From Cristatella mucedo (taxonomy: Eukaryota; Bryozoa; Phylactolaemata; Cristatellidae), in assembly GCA_009760855.2 (NCBI GenBank), contig WPIO01000013.1, forward strand, positions 5,471,001-5,535,000: a stretch of 64,000 nucleotides of DNA, read 5' to 3'. The notes under the pieces were generated by a model that did no database searches, had not been told where the DNA came from, and saw only the letters and a program-made list of their open reading frames with translations. Each line of letters starts with the position of its first letter. Position 1 is the stretch's first letter. Positions 33,672-45,900 of the stretch are shown piece after piece. Both the position numbers and the translations under genes were made by a program.

Positions 33672-34690
33672 TGCACTTGATAAAGAGCCCTCCAGAGAAT
33701 TTAATCTCTTTCTAGGCGCTTTACATTTGCTGCAAAGGGAAATGCAATTGAATGGTGAGTAATATCATGCTTGAAAAACAAACAATATGAATAACAGGGT
33801 TAGGGGTGACATGCACAGGGTCAGCATGCAAATGTGGTTAGTGGCAGCATGCACTGTGTCACCACGCATAAGCACATCAAGGATGAATCACAGGGACCCA
33901 CTAAATGCTGTCCTAAATAGGTGCGTTTTTAAGTTCTTTTTAAATGTGGTCAGGTCAGGGGATGTTCTGACGCAGGTCGGGAGGGAGTTCCAGGCTTTGG
34001 GAGTATACGAACTAAATGCACGGTCTCCAAAGGATTTGAGGTTTGTACGAGGTATTTCTAGACTGTTGGATTCCGAAAAGCGGGTGGTACGATGCTTGGC
34101 CTGATGGGGGAGTATATCTGTGAGATAAGCTGGAGCCAAAGAATGAAGTGACCTAAAAGTGAGCGACAAAACCTTGAAGTCAATCCGTTGCTTCACTGGT
34201 AGCCAGTGCAGGTCGGCGAGAAGTGGAGTAATGTGGCAACTGCGACGCTCACGACAGACAAGCCTAGCTGCCGAGTTTTGCACCAGCTGCAATCGCCTGA
34301 TCGCACATGCTGGTAGGCCAGTAAACAGGGAGTTGCAGATGTCGAGACGGGATGTCACGAATGCATGGACCAACTTGGAAGTGGTATCCTTATCTAAACA
34401 AGCCAGAATTTTAGCAATGTTATGAAGCTGAAAATAGGCAGATTTGACTGTGGAGCTGATATGGTCGTCTAACGAGAGGTCGCTTTGGAATATGACACCT
34501 AGATTTCGAGCTGATTCAACTGGAGATATGCTGGCAGAGCCAATTTTTGAGCGTCAACTTTTCCAATTTGTGAATCATACTGGGTTTGCCCGTAACTAGC
34601 AAGTTAGCTTTATCGTTTATTTTTAGAAAATTTGCTGCCATTCATATGCGGATGTCATCAATACATGCAGCGAGTTGAGAGAATTTGAGC
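33635..34690 (-). mobile_element. LINE group A, longest minus-strand copy
   Basis: The minus ORF 33888-34373 encodes LVHAFVTSRLD-type RT sequence (VHAFVTSRLDICNSLFTGLP), [49 protein letters not shown] and [11 protein letters not shown]. Beyond it (34374-34690) the upstream RT region is present with frame breaks. The tail at 33635-33720 ends in (TAA)n on the plus strand. Apart from frameshifts this is the best-preserved C-terminal half in the window. Confidence 0.92.
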
Positions 34691-35044
34691 AATTGGAACA
34701 AGCTGAGCGACTGATAAACTTTTGGCTTTGATGACATTTGATCCTGAATGTCGACCGATTTTCGTGATGCTGATAAAACCAAATCCTGCTCATAAGACAC
34801 CGTATGCATGCTGCTGCACTAAACGGATTGTTCATATCATCAGTGATGCTAGAGTGCGACCGTGATCGTGTGATCGCAATTTAGGCACCACTATTTAACT
34901 GCCGGCTTCGGTGGTGGGGACACTGGGGTTGCTACCATTAAGTTCAGGTCCTACCTCAGTTGGAGACTCCTGAGTATTGATGTGACCGGACAAAGATCAA
35001 CCGAGGAGCCACTTAAGTATGGGATACCTCACAGAGCTCTGTGG
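34691..35044. other. No gene recognised
   Basis: May include diverged upstream LINE sequence. Nothing certain. Confidence 0.4.
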
Positions 35045-35757
35045 TCCGTCGGCTTCTTTAAGGAGATACATTATATTATATTGCTTGCGCTAATTCGTGC
35101 TAGCAGCAAACACTTCTGGTCACCTAGTTAAGCAATCCCACTCCACACCAAGAGACCCGATATGAATAAAACTATCGTCCCAGCAAGCAGGTGCTTCACT
35201 ACAACCTGCCTTGACATAACTGCTAACATAAAAACTAAAGTCGAAGTCAGATGTCGATTAAGTCACGTAAAAGTAAGACAATTTTATTTTTCCTCTCAGC
35301 ATCTCAAAACCGCTAGTCAACAGTCAGGCAAGTGAATGTGCCATACAAAAACTGTATTCCTCTCCTGAACACTCAAGCAAAAGTTTAGTTGTGACGTAAG
35401 AGTAGGCGTGCAAATTGAAAAAATCTTCGTGATGCTGCCCGGCAAGCTGAAATTTACAGTTGCAAGATCTACGGCGAGAAATCTTTCTATTATTTCCAGG
35501 TATAATGCAACCGCAGTGCGAGCTCTCGGCTCTCCGGATGCCCGGTTGGGATCAGTACGTGACACTGTCTATGTGCACTTCAGCCAACCAAGCTCGTTAG
35601 CGGCTGCAGATTGCCTAACCAATTAAACATAACGTATATACACTTCATAAATAGTTAACAAACACTAGAAGTCACTCTGGGCTGCATAAAATCAGTCCAC
35701 GATGTGCATGCCTCGGGGTTGTGGAAGTCATCCGCACCTGAAGGCAGCAGCGTGCTA
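35045..35757 (+). repeat. Direct repeat D, copy 2 (longer form)
   Basis: Same order of blocks as copy 1, plus an internal segment at about 35375-35590 missing there. That segment holds a 72-codon ORF (35408-35626) with no recognised motif. Confidence 0.85.
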
Positions 35758-36289
35758 CGCTGTCACTCCGTTCAGTCTGCAACAAAGACGAGTTGCAGTG
35801 AGGAGAGCCGAGAAGCAGCAGCAAGAGACGATGGAACACAATGGCAAATGCAAGGCAGAGTGCGTTCATATGAAGAAGCACAGCATGCACCGACGCCGAA
35901 AGATGGCTGATCGTTAACCTAAACGACAGTAGTGCAATTAACTACATAAGAGAATCAAGGGACAAACCTAGAAGACAGCCAGTCTCACAGTTACGACTAA
36001 TATTGACGAAGGCAGCCAGAGCATTCAGCTAATCGTCGAATTACCGAAGTCACACTTTTTCTGCCCCCCCCCCGTTGAGTAATAGCCAATCTGAAACTGG
36101 GTCCACACCATGAGGAGGACAATGCTGACTACAATATCTATAACAGACTCGATACAGGACGAAGAAGCTGGCAAAGTGCCTATAAAGGGCCCTGCCGAAA
36201 AATGCATGGCAAGAAAGGGTTACCGACTAAAAAAGCTGTTTGCCACTGACTAGTGCCTGACATTGAACTCACCGGCTCGTCCCGGTCGG
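35758..36289. other. No supported gene
   Basis: A 71-codon plus ORF (35702-35917) starts in repeat D, reads MCMPRGCGSHPHLKAAA and has a basic, Gln-rich C-terminus. Unrecognised. Poly-C run at 36064-36073. Confidence 0.4.
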
Positions 36290-36935
36290 AGGTTAACGGC
36301 TCGGCAGCAACACACCACACCAATTCTGTCAGAGCTTCATTGGCGTCCTATCGAGCATCGAATCGATTTGAAGATCATCTGTCTGACTTACAGGTCACAT
36401 CGCTCGCTTGCAACCAACCTACTCATCTGACATCCAAGCTCCTGACTCTCTCGCCGCCCACTCTTCAGCATCCGGTCGTCTAGCTGTTCCCAATACTCCA
36501 AATTGAAACCTGTTAGTGATCGAGCCTTAAGCTCGTATGCAGCGACTTCTGGAACTCGCTTCCAGCTACGGTCACTACTACTAGGACCTTGCACCCTTTT
36601 AAGTATCGACTAAAGACGCACCGGCTCCGACCAGCTTTCCCTTCGCCACAGGGAACTTTTTCCTTTCTTTGTACCGGTGTGTTTTGCAGTTTTGCATGTA
36701 TACCTGTTCAGGATTCAGTGCCTACTACTAGCCCGAAGGGTTCTACTAACCGATGACTATGGGTCATGTCACCATGTTCGCTCTAACCATGATAGTTGTA
36801 CACTACGACATGCTTTATACAGTCCGTGTCGCTAACCCCTTGGGTATTGATTCTCTTGCAGCTATTGGTTGAAAAGCGCTTGGATGGAGATTCGGAGCTC
36901 TTAGGGTGCTATATAAACGACCTATAATTATTATG
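36290..36935 (+). mobile_element. LINE group C copy
   Basis: Decayed RT C-terminal sequence in shifting frames (ELHWRPIEHRIDLKI..LTYRSH near 36330-36395, ASGRLAVPNTPN near 36468-36500). LKTHRLRPAFPSPQGTF type sequence ends the coding part. The 3' UTR ends AAGCGCTTGGATGGAGATTCGG and GGTGCTATATAAACGAC at about 36920. Confidence 0.8.
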
Positions 36936-37405
36936 ATTAGCTATATGTATTTAACTCATTATTAAAAAGTTAGTTTTAAATACCTTCACTTTACTTAATA
37001 TGATAATACACAGTGCGTCATTTCCGTCGCTTACCATCACACTTGAATTTGGTGGGCAACGTGTAGTATTAGCAAGGGAGCTTTCCCGAAGCATCCGATA
37101 CCCTAAATTAGAACGCTAGCAGGTCATCTTACAATCAGTTACACGGGGCTAGATCAGGCTTCAACTAAAACTGGTCCATTCAGCCGGTCCATCTCGGGTA
37201 TTGTCCCACGAGCAATTACGAGGGCAACAGCCCAACTAAACCCGAGTGGCAGATGAGGCAATGTGGGTTAAGAGCTAGACTTCTTGCATTACACAGCACC
37301 AGCCTACAGATATGCATACCTAGAAGAGCGCCATCCCACAATCTGACAATAGCTGGCCGGAAGAGAGACAGTAGAAAAGTATCCTCTCCCTGCCACAAGC
37401 AGCAG
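36936..37405. other. LIN54 3' flank
   Basis: Immediately downstream of the LIN54 stop codon; should contain its 3' UTR. No AATAAA was found on the minus strand here, so the poly(A) site is undetermined. Confidence 0.5.
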
Positions 37406-37640
37406 TCAAAGCCACAAAGGACCGACTCCAGTGGGCAGGGGTGTCGACATCAGTTCTTGCATACCTTTTGGCCTATTAGCAGCTTGGATGATCTGTAGTA
37501 GGCTGTGACCAAACTCTTCCATTACAAGCCGCTCTACCACAGCTTTCTTGTACTTCGCCTGCTCCGCCTCCTGACACTGAACCAAAAGACAGTTGCAGAT
37601 AGCTTCCACGACGTCGTATGTGACATAAGAATATGCCAAT
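37406..37640 (-). CDS. LIN54: LIN54 exon 9 (C-terminus and stop)
   Basis: [19 protein letters not shown], then [20 protein letters not shown] and [13 protein letters not shown], aligned with the human C-terminal helix. The last 20 residues (to VGPLWL) are not conserved. Acceptor GTGTCTTTAG at 37641. Confidence 0.96.
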
Positions 37641-39760
37641 CTAAAGACACATAATACACACAGATCAGGCAGGTGACAGTGTTGATCCACATAAAATCCA
37701 GCACTTAACTCAACATAAGTGCACATACTTATCGGAACTTGTTGCACAAGCTTTGGTTTCAAGCTCACGGAACTGTGACGACAACTTATTCTTAGCAGCC
37801 GTCTGCTGTTGCACGCGAACCTCAGCAGCATCGGCGAGGTGCATGAGGGTTTTACGCTCGGGGCTCTCTTCGAAGTTCTTACAGCCCACACATTTGCACA
37901 TGCTCCCACACATTATTTTTGCCTAAAAGAAGAAGACAACTCAGACTGCTACTACCACAGTGCACCGATTATGACAAAATCACACTAAAGTAGTAGCACG
38001 TCATCTATTATCGATTAACAGCTAAGCAGGCGACACAAAAAGCAGAGTGAAAAGGAACTGGACCGTAAAGCCACAACAGAAGTGTGTTGGGGCTACATAA
38101 ACAATACCAAAGCTGTTAAAAAAGAGCCCGATCAATGAAGATCTGAAAACCATACCATAACGATGACCCTTTTTCATCATCGTCGTCATCCCCACTATCA
38201 TAAACCATCGTCATCACATCGCCCTATTCCATTAGGCAAGATGCCTGCTCGTAGAGATGTTATTTGCCTAACCTCATGAACAAAAGCAGGTAAAGGCAAG
38301 ATACTGCTCTTTCGTCTTACGAATTGGCAACTTAGCAGTAAAGTTAGTGCTGCCGAAATGTCTTCTACATAATTGCATAGAATGTGGTGGACCAAGAGTA
38401 ATAAATTGTAGACCTTGCATGTGTACAGCGAAGGTCAGAAGAATCTATGCACCCTTGGAAAGTAGATAAACTCTCAGATATTGCACGGCTTTGTGAACCC
38501 CAGGCTAAAAAAATGTCACCACAAGGTAAACAAAGAAAAAGTTAAAGTCGGCATCTACTGGCATACGATGACCCACTGATCGGTGGGCTTCTCCAATCGA
38601 TAATAGTAACAGCTGTGAACAAAGTAAGATGAGCATCAAACGGCCACCAGTTCAACCTCATCCCGAACCACAAGGGATTATTACTTCACAATAATAAAAC
38701 TAGTCAAATGTTGAGAGTGGATATCAGCCGGCAAATCTACTTCTTTGCTTATGCATATAACTCATCTCGACAATCCACAAAGAATAAATGCATACCTTTC
38801 CTCGGCGGTCATAATTTAGTGCTACTGTAGCTGGCTTTGTTGGGCTACGCCAGAAGAATGGTGGTGAAGGACTCCCGGTGACGGCGGTTGCATGACGACT
38901 CTTGTCTCTTGCTTCAGTCTCGAACAGCATTCGGCTCAAAACGCATTATCTTCATGGCTACACGCAATACTAATTTAGAAAATATGAACTAGACATTTCC
39001 TTTAGATACCCGAATAACTGCTGCATCTCAGTCAAGTATTTTGGGCCTATTTCTTTCTCCCTTCTTCACTAAGTCATCCACTTGGGGTAGGATCCAGACC
39101 ATAGGATCCAGACCATCCAGATCATATACATTCAAGATCTCCGAGTTCTGATGCTACTCTATGTACAACCACGGGCACTGTAAGGCCATTTTCAATCTCT
39201 TGCTCCGACCCACTTTTGGGAAATACTTCCTACTCTGGTCACACGTGGTACCACCCACAAGTCTGACTCAAGTCGTCTAGCTGTGTCTTTAAACGACCTC
39301 AAATCCTTTGGAGACCGTGCCTTCACTTCCCATGCTCCTAAAGCCTAGAACTTCCTACTAACTGACAGCACGACATCCACTGACTAGGCTACATTTAAAA
39401 AGAAAGTTAAAACTTACCTGTTCATCATAGCATGTGTTCCATCCAGTGAATTCCTGTGCATGCTTATGTGTGCTGAATTCGGCATGCCCTAACTGTTATC
39501 ACTAGCCATATGACAACCTTCCTTAACAGCTTTTGCCAAAGGCTTATACAGAGATTTAGTTCACATGGTAAACAATGAATGTTTCTTACTATTATTGCTA
39601 TAATAATTATTATTATAAAGCAGCCTCTTCATCACAATGCCTGCTAAGTCTGACCGCATGCAAGTAACCTCCACCTCTCGTGGGGACAAAAACCACGCCA
39701 CTCACCTACAGCTGTAATGTAGCTGCCACTCGAAACCACTCTCAAATATGCGTAGCATAT

Positions 39761-39839
<79 letters not shown>

Positions 39840-39914
39840 ATGTATGTATGTATGTATGTATGTATGTATGTATGTATGTATGTATGTATGTATGTATGTA
39901 TGTATGTATGTATG

Positions 39915-39991
<77 letters not shown>

Positions 39992-42900
39992 CACATGCTG
40001 CAACTTAAAAATTGAAATCCTCGTCTTGCCCAGAATGGAAACAACACACTTCTCCTGTGGCAAGCAGCCGGTTCTAGTTTTTATATTGGAAGCTTTGACA
40101 ATCTCACATTGCACACACCAAGCAACCAACCGCTCTGCAGTTTCATATCACTGTGCAGACCGTCACAGCAGGTCATTGCTTGCTGTAAATTCCTTGGTCA
40201 CTTGTAAAAACACCCCATTCAAGAGCGATCGTCAAATGATGACAACAATAATAATAAAAATAACAAGGCATTTGTATAGCCTGCACGAGAACTAAACAGG
40301 CAGCGTAGCCTGGCCCACTGTGCAGCGGCTATCACCCAGCAGAAGCTTCAGTGTGCAAAAGTGGACGCACCCACCTCATAACACTCGCAGTAGTTTTTCA
40401 AGCATCCGGAGCGCTTGCAATTGCAGCCTTTCTGATGCCTTCTGGTCACATCGCTCATACCGCCGGTACCTGCAAGCACACAGCCATGGACGAGTCAGAC
40501 GGCATTGGGAACAGCTCTCTGAGGCCTGCCACAGCTTTTAACCACACCAGCAGCATACCGGCTGGGAGGGGCTGCACGCCGATCTTGGGATGAAATGCCT
40601 GCGGATTCCTGTCCAGGCACGACTTGATCGCCCTCTGCCTTTCTTCTTCGTGGTCGAGATTGTTCGCGCAATTCGTGCAATTGCACCCGTGACAGAACTC
40701 GCCGTTTGCAAAGCAATCGCAGTACCTGCAGAGGAGCCGACAAGTTGGCAGCAGAAAGGACAGGGGCCGACGTGTCAAGGATCAGGTCAGCAGAGCATTT
40801 TGGGAAGGCACGATAAGGAGAGTGCATGTTTTACTTACAGCTTAAGGCACTGAGACTTGGTGCAGTTGCACGGCTTCCTCGGTCTACCCGGAGCCGGCTC
40901 GGTACTGCTATTCATGCTATTCACAGCCGAACCTAAGCTGCCGCCACCGGCAGAGGAATGATTCACATATGGCAGACGTGATGACAAGTTACCACCACTG
41001 ACAGCAGGATCATTGCTTGCAATTGGTATATACGAGTCAACCTTCTTCACAGCAAGTGGTGCCGACGATGTCGCTATAATGGACGTTGCTGACTGGCTGG
41101 CGTTCGCTGATTGTAACTATAAGTTCAAGAGAATATACATGGTGTAAGTAAAAAACACGATTCATTACCCGGCGCGAGGAAAAAACTCACGGAAATGTTT
41201 CTGTCTGTATGCAAACACTTCAGGACACATTAATGCGACTGCTGCACAAACAAACGCTACAGGACACACATATGCACAGTAATCTGTACATTAAGGCTAG
41301 AGGAAGATAAGACAACTAAAATTGCCACAGCGCCACAGAATATTCGGTTCACGAGCAAACTTGGCCGATCAGGAAAAGCCTGCTAGGCTTCAAAGGAGAA
41401 ACTGCCCAAGCTTTTCGAGACTAATTGAATGAACCGATTCACACTTCTACGATATTGGTGGCCATTCACTATTGGACACTATGGCCAATCACCTTTGACA
41501 ATCGATCGGTGGAATTCACTAGTAACGGACAGGAATTACCTGCTCATTGCCATGTCTATAAAACAAGTTGTCACGGCAGAAATAATAATTCGGCATGCGA
41601 AAGCTGGATAAAATGAATCAAATCATTCAGCCCAAATGTTAAAGCCTGTTTCAGAATCGCTAGAGAGGGGCTTCATATAGGCTTGCACTAACTTAATAAT
41701 AGATCGAGCAGGCTACTGCTGGGCATTGGCCGTCAGTAACAATACCGTCTGTCAAGAGGTCAAGAACTGTAAAAAAAACTTAGAATCCTGTCAACATGTG
41801 CTCTTGGGATCAAATGTAATGGGATACAAAGTAATATTTAAGTTTCAGCATAAATTGAAAGCAAATTGGCAGCCTTTTCTTTGCAAACAATACCAACTGA
41901 ATGAAGGCATGGAATGCTAACATGACCCTACCACGTGAAGTGGCTGCAGATATTCTACCTGGGTTCGAAAATAATTGCAAATACGTAAGTAATAATTGAT
42001 TCGTCACGTCTGTGCATGCCTTAAATGATTGATGCCGAAGGGCCGATCAAGCCAGAAATTCAATAGCTCAACCTTGCATGCTTTAGTCAGAACGAGTACA
42101 ATACATTCTTGTAGAAAGTGATGAACCACCCTCAGAATCGATGTCCAATCACTGCGACAGTGGGAAATGTAAAATATTTCGAGTCATCAGGGGAGCCCTT
42201 AAAGTATGGGTACCTATGGGTCCACAGTCATGGGCAGGCTTCCCTACATCATCTCTACTCTCCCCCTCTCTCGGGTCGATGTCATCACCAAACACAATCT
42301 TGGATATCATTTCAACGCCGATGACACTAAGCTTTACATGTCCTTTGATCCCTCTAAGGCTTGCCCACCATCCGACTCACTTAATTCCATCGAACCATGC
42401 ATTGGCGACATGCGCACTTAGATTGCCGCTAGCTCCTGCCGCTTAACGACGATACGACCAACATGAACTAAATTAAAATCTTTTGATGGCCAAGCCTTCA
42501 ATTTGTATGCACAGAGAGTTCGGAACTACTTGCTTACGGCTTCTGTCACCACTTACACTGACTACGCATCATTCAAGTCTCAGCTAAAGGTGCGCCTGTT
42601 TCACTTAGCTTCTCCATCGCCCCAGGAAAAACGCCCTTTTTTGTTCCTGTTTTTTGGTCCTCCTGCCTGCCTGAGCATGATTTTAGGAGAGTCGAATAAC
42701 TACGAAGCCGGCCTCGTGCTATTGCCAAATAGGCGACCTTGCGAGTGGCACACACTTGCACTACGGCACGCCCACCGAGAGAAAGGAAACCATGACCACA
42801 GGGCTAAGCAAGATACGACAGTAGTGCTCGGCACAGTGCAACACAGTACGAGACAAACTCTGCTGCACAGATATACAGCAGGGGAACACACTCGGCAAAG

Positions 42901-45900
42901 AGCGCTACACGGGAGGGGCCATGCTAACTGACGAACGACGATGCGAGCTTGCAATCAAGGACGCACTTCCTCGCACGAACAGCTGAAAAAAGAGTGCTGA
43001 AGTCGAAAAGTAAGCAGACTTCACTTCGCGAGAAAGCTAAAAAAAAAAAACTCTCACAGCCAACTCGTTTATGCATGGACTTTTCGTTTTGCTCATGGGC
43101 GTTTTTTGCTCTTTCAATTCTTTTCGTCATTTTGAGATTTTGCTCCGATCCATCGGATCCATGCATGGCAAGACGGCATTTGAAAGTCGTTCGCAGCTAC
43201 TGCAGTAACACGCCAAATTTTTTCGAGACACTACTAGGCAGAAGAGCGAGCATCTTAAGAGGAAGAATCGCACACAAGAAGCCACCGACCTGCCTCGTGC
43301 AAAAGCGAGACCACCTTCGTGCAGCCAGGCAGCCAGCCACTCACCCGGGCTATGTAATCTGCCGGAAGCACGGCGACCATTTGGCCGCCACCTCCTGCCA
43401 GGCTGCCGGCTGCTGAACCAGAGGTGGTGATGATGCTGAAAGTCTGCGCCTGTGCCATGCCGCTGGCCGGCTGCTGCTGCTGCTGCACGCCCACTATCGT
43501 GCCGCTGTTGGCTGGCAGCAATATTCGCTGTGTCGAGCCCAGACTTTGAACCACTCTCCCGCTGGCAATCTGTGGCAAAATAGCAATGCCTCCCCGAGTA
43601 AGCGGCCGCGGAAAACGACATTGCTCAACTGACAGCTAGGCAAAGCGAAGTCATTTTACTCCTTCCAGCAAAGCACGGCCACAACGCAGAATGTCTGGCA
43701 GGTTCGTTTCAGGCTCAAATGGAAGCAACCAATAAACAAACGAGGCACTGCAAACGTCCCCGGGTGTGGGCCACTGCTACAGGTAAATTGATCCGAGATT
43801 GCCTACCCTATGCTAGAAGTCAAAGTCGACCACTAAATGAGCTTTTGCAAGGCAGAAAGGAGGAAAAGTATATGCAACATCTAACAGCACAGCTACAAAC
43901 GAGAAGTAAGGCCGCATCTGCGGTCGGGGCACTTCGGGGGGGGGATAACTATGGCAACCAGCCGATGTGTTCTATTTTGACTAATGCTGGCAAATTGTCT
44001 GACTATAGCGGAAAGTAGCAGGCGACCCGGCAAGCCAGCCGAGCAGGGCGGTGATCAATCCTCTTTCGACGTCAGGCGGCAGGCCGTGTGGCCGTCTCGC
44101 TGCCGAAAAGCGTGAGTTGACAGCAGTAGCTACATTCATCGTTGCGATGGAAACGGGTTAAAAGGTTAAAGCAAACAAAGGACGACAACTCTCGAATTTA
44201 CATTATAGAAATGCGTCATTAGTAACTTCACATTGAGGCACACCTCAAACGCACCGCACTTTGGCGGACAATACGCAAGGGCTGTGCAGCCATTCCTTTT
44301 TTTGCTAAGGCCAGATTGCTGCAATGACTCCAAACCAGTTACTATCGGCTTACTACAAGTGCACAGTTACTATCGGCTTACTACAAGTGCACAGTTACTA
44401 TCGGCTTACTACAAGCGCACACTTCGAGCCCATCACTAGCCAACCCCGATATGGTGCTTGCAAATAGCCTACATGTCGTGAGAAGCACGAGCAGGAGGAC
44501 TAACGAGCTGTCGCACAACTCCTTGGGCTCCTTTGATTGTTCGTTTGACCGGCGCTCAAAGGAAGTTGGCCACATCCATAGCAGGGCATTGCGAAAATCA
44601 GAGGCATTCGTCTGAGTAGGTCGTACATGTGTAATTGACTGTGCCAGTGCAGTCGTACAAGTTAGGTGTGCCTCACTACATTGCATGAGCACAAACGAAA
44701 ATGTGCACGCAGCCCGAAGTAACAGCCGTGGGGGTTGCACGATCGCCGTCGTGGCGCAGAGCACGGTAAAATGGGCAGAGACAATCTCCGCACTGTCGGT
44801 CGGTGTCTTATGTCTCGTCTTGTGCAGGCCAGAGAGTAACTGAGCTGTATCTATCTATTATCAGAACATCGCTCATCTCCGACCGCCTTCTCTCCAATAA
44901 GACCACCAGCCGCATCGATTAAAGAACCCCACCCCCATTTGCTTGCGGCTGGGAGACGACGGGCCGGCTCTTCAGGTTGACCTGTGGTGCCTGCCGCCGA
45001 GCAAGAACGAGCATACAAATATCAAAGAGTAGTAAATACCCAGGGCACGTGTCACTTTGATTGGTGAAATTAAAAAAAAACCCACCGGTCAGCCAAACTC
45101 AGCCCACGAACGCACCCACTCAGTTGCCACACCACATCACTTCTCGCCGACCTGCACTGGCTACCAGTCAAGCAACGGATCGACTTCAAGGTTTTGTCAC
45201 TCACTTGTAGGTCACTTCATTCTTTGGCTCCAGCCTATCTCTCAGATCTACTGCCCCACTAGGCCAAGCATCGTACCACCTGCTTTTCGGAATCTAACAG
45301 TTTACCTATACCTCGTACAAACCTCAAATCCTTTGGAGGCCGTGCCTTTAGTTTGTATGCTCCCAAAGCCTGGAACTCACTCCCGACTTGCGTCACGACA
45401 TCCCCTGACTTGAACACATTTAAAAAGAACTTAAAAACGCACATATTTAGGACAGCATTTAGTGGGTCCCTGTGATTAGTCCTTAATGTGCTTATGTGTG
45501 CTGACTCTGTGCCTGCTGCCACTAATCACACTTGCATGCTGACCCTGTGCATGTCAACCCTAACCATGTTATTCGTGTTGTTTATCAAGCATGATACCAC
45601 TCACCATTCAATTGTCGTTCCTTTTGTAGCAAACGTAAAGCGCCTAAAAAGAGATCTGAGTTCTCTTAAGGCGCTTGATCAAGTGTATTATTATTTTTAT
45701 TATTATTATTATTACCCACCCACCTGGGCACAGTATAAGAGACGCCGAGCCAGCACCACCGGTAGCTTGCTGTAGCCCTGAACTTGCCAGGCCACGGCAG
45801 TTGCATGCCTTGCAAGTGGTTGGGCATGCCTAGGCCGGGCACAGATGGACGGGCAGTCGTCTGGCGATGGCACTGCTGCCCTTCCCCACAACCTGACACG

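Larger units (their letters stand above)
37923..40374 (-). other. LIN54 intron 7 (about 2.5 kb)
   Basis: Contains a LINE A piece (39165-39620), the compound TG/TATG/TA microsatellite (39764-39989) and a short reversed LINE tail (40245-40310). It splits CXC2. Confidence 0.85.

Noticed and set aside
35702-35917. THAP-like or zinc-binding small protein (starts MCMPRGCGSHPH)
   Set aside because: Cys/His spacing does not fit a THAP or known finger, and the first part is repeat D sequence.
39680-40295. ORFs with CVCVCV, MYVC and IYIY repeats
   Set aside because: Translation of the compound microsatellite in LIN54 intron 7.
42949-43416. 155-codon plus ORF
   Set aside because: Overlaps LIN54 exon 4 in antisense; composition not protein-like and no homology recognised.
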